Positions 52,073 through 59,475 of a stretch of DNA of 64,000 nucleotides are shown piece by piece. A model generated the notes under the pieces. That model searched no databases, had not been told where the DNA came from, and saw nothing but the letters and a program-made list of their open reading frames with translations. The stretch is from Cronobacter sakazakii (GTDB lineage Bacteria > Pseudomonadota > Gammaproteobacteria > Enterobacterales > Enterobacteriaceae), in contig NZ_CP011047.1 of assembly GCF_000982825.1 (NCBI RefSeq), positions 3,844,001 to 3,908,000 of the forward strand. Reading direction: 5' to 3'. The position numbers and the translations under genes are program-made. Each line of letters begins with the position of its first letter. Position 1 is the stretch's first letter.

Positions 52073-53089
52073 ATGAAGGTACTGGTCACGGGCGCCACCA
52101 GCGGTTTAGGCCGAAACGCGGTCGAATATTTACGTCATCAGGGCGTCCAGGTCAGAGCCACCGGGCGCAACGAGGCGATGGGCAGACTGCTTGAGAAAAT
52201 GGGCGCGGAGTTTATTCACGCCAATTTAACCGAACTGGTTTCATCGCAGGCGAAAGCGATGCTGGCCGGTATCGATACGCTCTGGCACTGTTCCAGCTTT
52301 ACCTCTCCCTGGGGCCCGCAGGAGGCGTTCGATCTCGCGAACGTGCGCGCCACCCGCCGCCTCGGCGAATGGGCCGTCGCCTGGGGCGTGCGCAATTTCG
52401 TGCATATCTCCTCGCCCGCGCTCTATTTCGATTACCACCACCATCGCGATATCCGCGAAGATTTCCGCCCGCACCGGCTGGCTAACGCTTTTGCACGCAG
52501 CAAAGCCGCCAGCGAAGAGGTCATTCAGCTGCTGGCGCAGGCCAACCCGCAGACGCGCTTTACCATTCTGCGTCCGCAAAGCCTGTTCGGGCCGCACGAT
52601 AAAGTCTTTTTCCCGCGCCTGGTGCAGATGATGCGCCATTACGGCAGCGTGTTGCTGCCGCGCGGCGGCGAGGCGATGGTCGATATGACCTATCACGAAA
52701 ACGCGGTTCATGCGATGTGGCTTGCAAGCAGCAGCGCCTGCGACGCCCTGCCGTCAGGCCGCGCTTATAACATCACCAACGGCGAAGCGCGCCCGCTGAA
52801 AAGCATCGTGCAGAAGCTGATTGATGAACTGGGGATGTCGTGCCGTATCCGCTCGGTGCCCTACCCGATGCTGGATATGATGGCGAGAAGTCTGGAGCGG
52901 CTCGGCAAGCATTCCCATAAAGAGCCAGCGCTGACCCATTACGGCGTCTCCAAGCTGAACTTCGATTTCACGCTGGATATCAGCCGCGCTGAAAATGAGC
53001 TCGGCTATAAGCCGGTGGTGTCGCTGGATGAAGGCATCGAGCGCACCGCGTACTGGCTGCGCGATCACGGCACGCTGCACCGCGGATAA
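52073..53089 (+). CDS. ybjS: Extended short-chain dehydrogenase-like protein YbjS
   Basis: The 338-residue protein has a Rossmann N-terminus (VTGATSGLGRNAVEYL, residues 4-19) and the layout of an NAD-dependent epimerase/dehydratase or 3-beta-hydroxysteroid dehydrogenase-like SDR: HISSPALYF, LRPQSLFGPHD and NITNGEARPLKSIV. The catalytic YxxxK is replaced by FARSK in ANAFARSKAASEE, with Phe at the Tyr position. The substrate is unknown. It is homologous to E. coli YbjS (337). A 129-base gap separates it from ltaE, and a shared terminator from amiD. Confidence 0.9.
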   Translation: MKVLVTGATSGLGRNAVEYLRHQGVQVRATGRNEAMGRLLEKMGAEFIHANLTELVSSQAKAMLAGIDTLWHCSSFTSPWGPQEAFDLANVRATRRLGEWAVAWGVRNFVHISSPALYFDYHHHRDIREDFRPHRLANAFARSKAASEEVIQLLAQANPQTRFTILRPQSLFGPHDKVFFPRLVQMMRHYGSVLLPRGGEAMVDMTYHENAVHAMWLASSSACDALPSGRAYNITNGEARPLKSIVQKLIDELGMSCRIRSVPYPMLDMMARSLERLGKHSHKEPALTHYGVSKLNFDFTLDISRAENELGYKPVVSLDEGIERTAYWLRDHGTLHRG

Positions 53090-53102
53090 CACCCATCACC
53101 AG

Positions 53103-53135
53103 TAAAAAAACGCCGCATTGCGCGGCGTTTTTTAT
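53103..53135. terminator. Bidirectional terminator between ybjS and amiD
   Basis: AACGCCGC and GCGGCGTT form an eight-base stem with a five-base loop, flanked by a run of A on the left and TTTTTTA on the right. Confidence 0.85.
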
Positions 53136-53151
53136 TTCGGGCTGTGGAATC

Positions 53152-53982
53152 TCACCCCTGACCATATTTCTCCAGCAGCGCCCCGGCGATGGCCTCGCTT
53201 TGCGCGTCCGGCAGGCCATCGTAGCGTGCGGGGCGAAAGTGCATCTGAAACGCCTGAATCACACGTTTGCGCTGCGCCTCGCTCATCTGCGGCGTCACTT
53301 CATAGCCGTAGCGCGCCAGCAGATCCAGCAGCGTTGCTTCATCCACCGGCGCGTAAGGGTTACGCCCGGCGAGATAAAACGCCACGCGCGATTCATCCGG
53401 CCATGCCCCGATCCCTTGTGCCGCCAGCGCCTGCCACGGAAAGAGCGGCCCCGGATCGTCTTTGCGCTGCGGCGCGATATCCGCATGCGCCACGACGTTT
53501 TGCGGGGCAATCTGGTAGCGCTGAATGATGTCGCGCGCAAGCTTGCTGAGCACGGCTATCTGCGGCGGGCTGAACGGGAAGTACTGCTTCTGACCGTCGA
53601 TTTTCCGGTAGCCGTAGTTTTCCAGCTCAATGCCCACGGAGGTATCGTTCAGGCGCGTGGCTCCACGCCAGAAACTGATGCCCGCATGCCACGCCAGCTC
53701 GCGCTCCGGCACCAGCTGCCAGATAACCGGTTTGCCGCCTTTTTGCGGCGGGTTCGCCGGGATCAGATAGTGCGAGCTGACGTGCCGGTCGGTCAGCGTG
53801 GCAAGCGAGGTGTCAAAATCATCGGCGGTGTAGTGAATAACTAGCACTTTGATGCGCGGATACGCCGCCTGCGCCGCGCGGCGCGTATCCACTCTATAGT
53901 CGCCGCGATCGACAATCCCTTTTTCGCCCGCGCAGCCCGCGAGCAGTGCCGCCAGTAACAGCGGCCAGCCACGCAGCTTCAT
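53152..53982 (-). CDS. amiD: N-acetylmuramoyl-L-alanine amidase AmiD (outer-membrane lipoprotein)
   Basis: The 276-residue amidase_2 enzyme cleaves the muramyl-alanine bond, including in anhydro-muropeptides. A lipoprotein signal ends with LLAGC (lipid Cys at residue 17, followed by Ala, predicting outer-membrane sorting). The zinc site is given by VLVIHYTADDFD (first His) and the later VVAHADIAPQRKDDPG (second His and Asp). A C-terminal peptidoglycan-binding-like helical domain follows. Its ATG overlaps the ybjQ stop by four bases (53979-53982), coupling the two genes. Confidence 0.96.
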   Translation of the reverse strand: MKLRGWPLLLAALLAGCAGEKGIVDRGDYRVDTRRAAQAAYPRIKVLVIHYTADDFDTSLATLTDRHVSSHYLIPANPPQKGGKPVIWQLVPERELAWHAGISFWRGATRLNDTSVGIELENYGYRKIDGQKQYFPFSPPQIAVLSKLARDIIQRYQIAPQNVVAHADIAPQRKDDPGPLFPWQALAAQGIGAWPDESRVAFYLAGRNPYAPVDEATLLDLLARYGYEVTPQMSEAQRKRVIQAFQMHFRPARYDGLPDAQSEAIAGALLEKYGQG

Positions 53983-54302
53983 CGACGGGTTTTCACCGCC
54001 GTACCGGAAACGCTCACCATCAGCATGCTGCCGTCTTTGCCGACGGTTTCATAATCGATATCGATCCCGACAACCGCATCGGCCCCCAGCGACGCCGCCT
54101 GGTCGCCCAGCTCGCGAAACGCGATTTCACGCGCCTTGCGCAGCTCTTTTTCATACGCGCCGGAGCGGCCGCCGACGATGTCGCGGATGCCTGCGAAGAA
54201 GTCGCGAAAGATATTCGCGCCGAGGATCGCCTCGCCGGTGACGACGCCGCAATACTCAACAATGACTTGTCCTTCCAGGGTTGGGGTGGTGGAAAACTGC
54301 AT
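53979..54302 (-). CDS. ybjQ: UPF0145 family protein YbjQ
   Basis: The 107-residue cytoplasmic protein has the length and sequence of E. coli YbjQ (TLEGQVIVEYCGVVTGEAIL at the N-terminus; SLGADAVVGIDIDYETVG near the middle). The family forms beta-rich homopentamers and is sometimes annotated as heavy-metal-binding on fold grounds alone. The function is unknown. It is the first gene of a two-gene unit with amiD and is divergent from ybjP. Confidence 0.94.
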   Translation of the reverse strand: MQFSTTPTLEGQVIVEYCGVVTGEAILGANIFRDFFAGIRDIVGGRSGAYEKELRKAREIAFRELGDQAASLGADAVVGIDIDYETVGKDGSMLMVSVSGTAVKTRR

Positions 54303-54430
54303 GGTTCTCTCCTTTTGGCTATCAATGCGTTAGCTGACGATACCAGACGCAATTCGGTCGCGATACGCTATGCTAAAAAAGTCCTGTGACAAGAAACGTA
54401 GTCCTGCTTACCGGAATAAGGAAATAAAAA

Positions 54431-54958
54431 ATGCGCCATTCAGTTCTGACTCTGGCTCTTCCGTGCGCCCTGCTGCTGAGCGCCTGTACGACCGTGACGC
54501 CCGCCTTTAAGGATATCGGCTCGCGAAGCGGTCCGTGTGTGGAAGGCGGCCCTGATACCGTGGCGGAACAGTTCTACCAGCATCGCATCGAACAGCGCAG
54601 CCAGGGGCTGACGAACCTGACGTCTCTGCGTCCCTATTTAAGCGATTCGCTCTATCAGTTGCTGGATAAATCGAACCGTGAGAACCATGCCGGGAACGGC
54701 TTCTTGCGTACCGATCCGTTCTCCAGCCGCACCGAAACGCCTGAGCGCGTGCGCGTCGCCAGCGCCTCGCGTATCCCGAACACCGACGCACGCAATATTC
54801 CGCTGCGTGTGGAGCAGCAGCGCGGCGAGACAAAATGGCTTGATGAAGTGCTGATGGTGCGCGAAGGCCAGTGCTGGACGGTGGACGATGTGCGCTATCT
54901 GGGCGGCACCGTACATGCGCCAGCGGGCACGCTGCGCCAGTCGCTGGAGCGTCGCTAA
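54431..54958 (+). CDS. ybjP: Lipoprotein YbjP
   Basis: The 175-residue predicted lipoprotein has a signal peptide ending LLSAC (Cys at residue 19, then Thr, predicting outer-membrane sorting). The mature part contains AEQFYQHRIEQRSQGL and LRPYLSDSLYQLLDK, a DUF3828-like fold seen in E. coli YbjP (171). The function is not known. It precedes the art operon in the same direction, 202 bases upstream of artP. Confidence 0.9.
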   Translation: MRHSVLTLALPCALLLSACTTVTPAFKDIGSRSGPCVEGGPDTVAEQFYQHRIEQRSQGLTNLTSLRPYLSDSLYQLLDKSNRENHAGNGFLRTDPFSSRTETPERVRVASASRIPNTDARNIPLRVEQQRGETKWLDEVLMVREGQCWTVDDVRYLGGTVHAPAGTLRQSLERR

Positions 54959-55100
54959 GCGCGCTGGGGGTGGCGTGCGATAAACCGTCTGGCTTAGCGC
55001 CATCTGGCCGACATTTATTCTTGCCCCACCCCCACCCCGCTATTTCGTGCTGGTTTTGTACCGTAAATGTGGAGAATATTAAGTTTTAACGCACTAATAT

Positions 55101-55114
55101 TGCATAACTATTCT
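55101..55114 (+). promoter_or_regulatory. Possible ArgR box upstream of artP
   Basis: TGCATAACTATTCT resembles the ARG box TGAATNNNNATTCA with two mismatches in the arms. It lies 47 bases before the artP ATG. No good second box at the usual three-base spacing was seen, so it is tentative. Confidence 0.3.
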
Positions 55115-55160
55115 GCCAACGGTACTATTCGCGGTCTCAATTGCTATTCAACTGCTACGC

Positions 55161-55889
55161 ATGAGTATTCAACTAAACGGCATAAACTGCTTCTACGGCG
55201 CGCATCAGGCGCTGTTTGACATCACGCTCAGCTGCCCCGAGGGCGAAACGCTGGTGTTGCTTGGCCCAAGCGGCGCGGGTAAAAGCTCGCTGCTGCGGGT
55301 ACTCAATTTGCTGGAGATGCCGCGTTCCGGGCAGCTCAGCATTGCGGGCAACCAGTTTGATTTCGCGAAGGCGCCGGGCGACAAAGCGATTCGCGAACTG
55401 CGCCGCAACGTCGGCATGGTCTTCCAGCAGTACAATCTGTGGCCGCACCTGACGGTGCTGGATAATCTTATCGAGGCCCCGTGCCGGGTGCTCGGGCTCA
55501 GCAAAGAGGCCGCGCGTAAGCGTGCCGATAAACTGCTGGAACGCCTGCGCCTGACGCCGTATGTCGATCGTTATCCGCTGCACCTTTCCGGTGGTCAGCA
55601 GCAGCGCGTGGCGATTGCGCGCGCGCTGATGATGGAGCCGCAGGTGCTGCTGTTCGACGAACCGACGGCCGCGCTCGACCCGGAAATCACCGCGCAGATA
55701 GTCAGCATCATCCGCGAGCTCTCCCAGACCGGGATCACGCAGGTGATTGTGACGCATGAAGTGGAAGTGGCGCGTAAAACCGCCAGCCGGGTAGTCTATA
55801 TGGAAAATGGACATATTATCGAGCAGGGCGACGCGAGCTGCTTTAGCGCCCCTGCGACCGAGGCGTTTAAAAACTATCTTTCCCACTGA
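55161..55889 (+). CDS. artP: Arginine ABC transporter ATP-binding protein ArtP
   Basis: The 242-residue ATPase of the ArtPIQM importer matches E. coli ArtP in length. Walker A is GPSGAGKSS near residues 35-43, the Q-loop is VFQQYNLWPHLT, the signature LSGGQQQRVAIARALM and Walker B VLLFDEPTAALD. As the first gene of artPIQM it sets the operon; artI starts about 20 bases downstream. Confidence 0.97.
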   Translation: MSIQLNGINCFYGAHQALFDITLSCPEGETLVLLGPSGAGKSSLLRVLNLLEMPRSGQLSIAGNQFDFAKAPGDKAIRELRRNVGMVFQQYNLWPHLTVLDNLIEAPCRVLGLSKEAARKRADKLLERLRLTPYVDRYPLHLSGGQQQRVAIARALMMEPQVLLFDEPTAALDPEITAQIVSIIRELSQTGITQVIVTHEVEVARKTASRVVYMENGHIIEQGDASCFSAPATEAFKNYLSH

Positions 55890-55909
55890 AGATGACCGGA
55901 ATAATGACA

Positions 55910-56641
55910 ATGAAAAACGTATTGATTGCCGCGCTTCTCGCAAGCGTTAGCCTTTCCGCCGCCGCAGCACAAACTATTCGTTTCGCAACCGAAGCCTCTT
56001 ACCCTCCGTTTGAGTCCATGGATGCGGGCAACAAAATCGTCGGTTTCGACGTCGATCTGGCCAACGCGCTCTGTAAAGAGATCGATGCGACCTGCACCTT
56101 CACCAACCAGGCGTTCGACAGCCTGATCCCGGCGCTGAAATTCAAGCGTGTGGACGCGGTCATGGCTGGCATGGATATCACGCCTGAGCGCGAAAAACAG
56201 GTGCTGTTTACTACGCCGTACTACGACAACTCCGCGCTGTTCGTGGGTTTACAGGGTAAAAACAGCAGCATCGAACAGCTGAAAGGCAAGCGCGTGGGCG
56301 TGCAGAACGGCACCACTCACCAGAAATACATCACCGACAAACACCCGGAAATCACCACGGTGCCGTATGACAGCTACCAGACCGCGCGCCTGGATCTGCA
56401 AAACGGCCGTATCGACGCCGTATTCGGCGACACTGCCGTTGTGACCGAGTGGCTGAAAACCAACCCGAAACTGGCCGCCGTTGGCGATAAAGTGACGGAC
56501 AAAGACTATTTCGGCACCGGCCTTGGCATCGCGGTTCGTCAGGGCAACACCGAGCTTCAGCAGAAATTCAACACTGCGCTGGAGAAAGTGAAGAAAGACG
56601 GCACTTACAAGGCCATCTACGACAAATGGTTCCAGAAGTAA
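55910..56641 (+). CDS. artI: Arginine ABC transporter periplasmic binding protein ArtI
   Basis: The 243-residue solute-binding protein starts with a signal peptide (residues 1-20, cleavage before QTIRFATEASYPPFES). The family landmarks FDVDLANALCKEI, GTGLGIAVRQGN and the TTPYYDNSALFV segment are present. Three in-frame ATGs compete: 55892, 55904 and 55910. The last gives the N-terminus found in E. coli (MKxVLIAAL), while 55904 is better spaced from GGAA. It is closely similar to ArtJ, encoded 1.7 kb downstream. Confidence 0.95.
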   Translation: MKNVLIAALLASVSLSAAAAQTIRFATEASYPPFESMDAGNKIVGFDVDLANALCKEIDATCTFTNQAFDSLIPALKFKRVDAVMAGMDITPEREKQVLFTTPYYDNSALFVGLQGKNSSIEQLKGKRVGVQNGTTHQKYITDKHPEITTVPYDSYQTARLDLQNGRIDAVFGDTAVVTEWLKTNPKLAAVGDKVTDKDYFGTGLGIAVRQGNTELQQKFNTALEKVKKDGTYKAIYDKWFQK

Positions 56642-56649
56642 TCGCCTGA

Positions 56650-57366
56650 ATGAACGATATGTTACCTTTAGCAAGCGCCGCCGGGATGACCGTCGGCCTT
56701 GCCGTTTGCGCGCTTGGCCTGGGGCTGGTGCTGGCGATGCTGTTCGCCGTGCTGGAATCGGCGAAGTGGCGGCCGGTCGGCTGGCTTGCCACGGCGCTGG
56801 TTACCCTTCTGCGCGGCCTGCCGGAAATTCTGGTGGTGCTGTTTATCTATTTCGGCTCCTCGCAACTGCTGCTCACCCTCTCGGACGGCTTTACGATCCC
56901 GCTTGGTTTCACGTCCATTCCGGTACAAGTGCAGATCGATAATTTCGACGTCAGCCCGTTCCTGTGCGGTGTGATTGCCCTCGCCCTGCTCTATTCCGCC
57001 TATGCCTCGCAGACGCTGCGCGGCGCGCTGAAAGCGGTGCCGCACGGCCAGTGGGAATCGGGCCAGGCGCTGGGCCTGTCGAAATCGGCGATTTTCTTTC
57101 GTCTCGTGATGCCGCAGATGTGGCGCCACGCGCTGCCGGGGCTTGGCAACCAGTGGCTGGTGCTGCTGAAAGACACCGCGCTGGTGTCGCTGATTAGCGT
57201 GAACGATTTGATGCTGCAAACCAAAAGTATTGCCACCCGCACCCAGGAGCCGTTTACCTGGTACATTATCGCGGCGGCGATTTATCTGGTGATCACCCTG
57301 ATAAGCCAGTACATCCTTAAGCGTATCGACCTGCGCGCCACGCGCTTTGAGCGGAGGCCGGGCTGA
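56650..57366 (+). CDS. artQ: Arginine ABC transporter permease ArtQ
   Basis: The 238-residue inner-membrane permease has five helices and the EAA-type loop ALKAVPHGQWESGQALGLSK contacting the ATPase. Typical polar-amino-acid permease features include TLLRGLPEILVVLFIYFG. Its TGA overlaps the artM ATG by one base (TGATG at 57364-57368), so the two permeases are translationally coupled and form the heterodimeric channel. Confidence 0.97.
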   Translation: MNDMLPLASAAGMTVGLAVCALGLGLVLAMLFAVLESAKWRPVGWLATALVTLLRGLPEILVVLFIYFGSSQLLLTLSDGFTIPLGFTSIPVQVQIDNFDVSPFLCGVIALALLYSAYASQTLRGALKAVPHGQWESGQALGLSKSAIFFRLVMPQMWRHALPGLGNQWLVLLKDTALVSLISVNDLMLQTKSIATRTQEPFTWYIIAAAIYLVITLISQYILKRIDLRATRFERRPG

Positions 57367-58034
57367 TGCTGGATTACTTACCAGAGCTGTTAAAAGGGCT
57401 GCACACCAGCCTGACGCTCACCGCGGCGTCGATAGCCGTAGCACTGGTGCTGTCGGTGATTTTCACGATTATCCTGACGCTGAAAACGCCGGTGCTGGTC
57501 TGGATTGTGCGCGGCTACATTACGCTCTTTACCGGTACGCCGCTGCTGGTGCAGATCTTCCTGATTTACTACGGGCCGGGGCAGTTCCCGTCACTGCAGA
57601 ATTTTCCGTGGCTGTGGCATGTGCTCTCCGAGCCGTGGCTGTGCGCGCTGGTGGCGCTGTCGCTGAACTCGGCGGCGTATACCACGCAGCTCTTTTACGG
57701 GGCTATCCGGGCGATCCCGGAGGGCCAGTGGCAGTCCTGCGGGGCGCTGGGCATGAGCCGTAAAGATACGCTGGCGATCCTGCTGCCGTATGCGTTCAAG
57801 CGCGCGCTGTCGTCCTATTCCAACGAAGTGGTGCTGGTGTTCAAGAGTACGTCGCTTGCCTACACCATTACGCTGATGGAAGTGATGGGCTACGGGCAAC
57901 TGCTGTATGGCCGCACCTATGATGTGATGGTGTTTGGCGCGGCGGGCGTGATTTATCTTATCGTCAACGGCCTGCTGACGCTTCTGATGCGTTTGATCGA
58001 GCGCCGCGCGCTGGCGTTTGAGCGCCGCAGTTAG
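57366..58034 (+). CDS. artM: Arginine ABC transporter permease ArtM
   Basis: The 222-residue partner permease of ArtQ has the same HisMQ-family plan: GLHTSLTLTAASIAVALVLS at the N-terminus, YITLFTGTPLLVQIFLIYYG, and the EAA loop AIRAIPEGQWQSCGALGMSR. Length equals E. coli ArtM. A clear terminator ends the artPIQM operon, separating it from artJ. Confidence 0.97.
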   Translation: MLDYLPELLKGLHTSLTLTAASIAVALVLSVIFTIILTLKTPVLVWIVRGYITLFTGTPLLVQIFLIYYGPGQFPSLQNFPWLWHVLSEPWLCALVALSLNSAAYTTQLFYGAIRAIPEGQWQSCGALGMSRKDTLAILLPYAFKRALSSYSNEVVLVFKSTSLAYTITLMEVMGYGQLLYGRTYDVMVFGAAGVIYLIVNGLLTLLMRLIERRALAFERRS

Positions 58035-58043
58035 TTCTCTCTG

Positions 58044-58070
58044 CCCTCTCCCTTTATGGGAGAGGGTTTT
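58044..58070 (+). terminator. Rho-independent terminator after artM
   Basis: CCCTCTCCC and GGGAGAGGG form a nine-base stem with a TTTAT loop, followed by TTTTCTG. Confidence 0.85.
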
Positions 58071-58083
58071 CTGTTTGTTTTAT

Positions 58084-58214
58084 GGCGGGTGCGCTGCGCT
58101 TACCCGCCCTACGCAAATCTGAATCTTCTTTTGTAGGGTGGGTAAGCGACGCGCACCCGCCAGTCTGAAAACCTGAATATTCTTTGTAGGGCGGGTAAGC
58201 GCAGCGCACCCGCC
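58084..58214. repeat. Three GTAG-headed REP-like palindromes between artM and artJ
   Basis: Copies at 58084-58112 (minus), 58133-58161 (plus) and 58186-58214 (plus). Orientation pattern minus-plus-plus is the same as between hcr and poxB. Confidence 0.9.
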
Positions 58215-58261
58215 ATCTCCCCTCACCCGCACAACCAAATAAAATACTTATACGTTTTTAT

Positions 58262-58275
58262 TGCATATAAATTCA
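58262..58275 (+). promoter_or_regulatory. ArgR box upstream of artJ
   Basis: TGCATATAAATTCA matches the palindromic ARG-box core TGAATWWWWATTCA at 13 of 14 positions. A weaker partner may lie at 58239-58256, three bases from the 18-base box. artJ is repressed by ArgR-arginine in E. coli. Confidence 0.6.
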
Positions 58276-58347
58276 CATAATGGCATGGTGTCAACACGCC
58301 GGGTAAACGGTGACATAAAATAAGATTGACAGACGGGAGCTTCACGC

Positions 58348-59079
58348 ATGAAAAAAATCATTCTGGCCGCCATGCTCGCTGGCGTCGCATTCCACGCCGC
58401 GGCAGCGGATAAAATCAGCTTCGGTTCTTCGGCAACCTACCCACCTTTTGAGTCGCTCGACGCCAGCAATCAGATCGTCGGTTTCGACATCGATCTCGCC
58501 AAAGCGTTATGCAAACAAATGCAGGCGGAATGCACCTTCACCAACCATGCTTTCGACAGCCTGATCCCGGCGCTGAAATTTAAAAAATATGATGCCGTTA
58601 TCTCTGGCATGGATATCACGCCGGAGCGCCAGAAACAGGTCGCCTTTACCGCGCCGTATTACGCCAACTCTGCCATCGTTATCGCTAAAAAAGGCGCATA
58701 TAAATCTTTCGATGATCTGAAAGGCAAACGTATCGGTATGGAAAACGGCACCACGCACCAGAAATATCTCCAGGATAAACACCCGGAAGTGAAAACCGTG
58801 GCGTATGACAGCTACCAGAACGCGATTATCGACCTGAAAAATGGCCGTATCGACGGCGTCTTCGGCGATACCGCCGTGGTGAACGAATGGCTGAAGAACA
58901 ATCCGCAGCTCGGCACCGCGTCAGAAAAAGTCACCGACCCGCAATACTTCGGCACCGGCCTTGGCATTGCGGTACGCCCGGATAACGTTGCGCTGCTGAA
59001 AAAACTTAACGACGCGCTGGCGGCCATTAAAGCCGATGGCACTTATCAGAAAATCAGCGACCAGTGGTTCCCGCAGTAA
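58348..59079 (+). CDS. artJ: Arginine-binding periplasmic protein ArtJ
   Basis: The 243-residue periplasmic arginine-binding protein has a signal peptide (residues 1-20, MKKIILAAMLAGVAFHAAAA). The mature part begins DKISFGSSATYPPFES and aligns throughout with ArtI, including SYQNAIIDLKNGRIDGVFGD and YFGTGLGIAVRPDN. It has its own ArgR-type control region and terminator, so it is expressed apart from artPIQM and supplies an arginine-specific receptor to the same transporter. Confidence 0.96.
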   Translation: MKKIILAAMLAGVAFHAAAADKISFGSSATYPPFESLDASNQIVGFDIDLAKALCKQMQAECTFTNHAFDSLIPALKFKKYDAVISGMDITPERQKQVAFTAPYYANSAIVIAKKGAYKSFDDLKGKRIGMENGTTHQKYLQDKHPEVKTVAYDSYQNAIIDLKNGRIDGVFGDTAVVNEWLKNNPQLGTASEKVTDPQYFGTGLGIAVRPDNVALLKKLNDALAAIKADGTYQKISDQWFPQ

Positions 59080-59097
59080 ACGCCGCATTTACCTTTC

Positions 59098-59126
59098 AAG
59101 GCCCGCCACGCGGGCCTTCATTTTTT
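59098..59126 (+). terminator. Rho-independent terminator after artJ
   Basis: AAGGCCCGC and GCGGGCCTT form a nine-base stem with a CAC loop, followed by CATTTTTT. Confidence 0.85.
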
Positions 59127-59181
59127 ATATGGCGCGTAAATGGATGTGAAGATAAGTGACGGGTGTTATGCAGGCCCAGGC

Positions 59182-59457
59182 GGCGGGTGCGCTGCGCTTA
59201 CCCGCCCTACGACTCCGAATAAGCCTTACCATCTTGCATAGGGTGGGTAAGCATCAGCGCACCCACCTTTGCGTTCTGGCGGGTGCGCTTTGCTTACCCG
59301 CCCTACAACCCCGAATGAGCCTTACCATCTTGCGTAGGGTGGGTAAGCGTCAGCGCACCCACCTTTGCGTTCTGGCGGGTGCGTTTGCTTACCCGCCCTA
59401 CAACTTCAATGAGCCTTACCATCTTGCGTAGGGTGTGTAAGCGTTAGCGCACCCACC
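59182..59457. repeat. Six-copy BIME-like array of REP palindromes between artJ and rlmC
   Basis: Alternating copies at 59182-59210 (minus), 59238-59267 (plus), 59278-59306 (minus), 59334-59363 (plus), 59374-59401 (minus) and 59428-59457 (plus). A composite unit of about 96 bases is repeated in tandem about two and a half times; the spacers GAGCCTTACCATCTTGCG and TTTGCGTTCT are also conserved between units. Confidence 0.92.
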
Positions 59458-59475
59458 ACTCAAAAAAACCGGTGT

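Larger units (their letters stand above)
58035..58347. other. 313-base interval between artM and artJ
   Basis: No gene. In order it holds the artM terminator, three REP-like palindromes, an AT-rich stretch with a good ArgR box, and the artJ ribosome-binding region (GACGGGAGC). Confidence 0.75.
59080..59475. other. 396-base interval between artJ and rlmC
   Basis: No gene. It contains the artJ terminator and then an almost continuous array of six REP-like palindromes up to about 20 bases before the rlmC stop codon. Confidence 0.8.

Noticed and set aside
54966..55033. GGGGGTGG ... CCACCCCC pairing between ybjP and artP as a terminator
   Set aside because: The arms are 52 bases apart and no T run follows; it is too weak to call.
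43160..59457. The short palindromic repeats as a possible CRISPR array
   Set aside because: Spacers are irregular or themselves repeated, copies alternate in orientation, they occur at several loci, and no cas gene is present. They fit REP/BIME elements.
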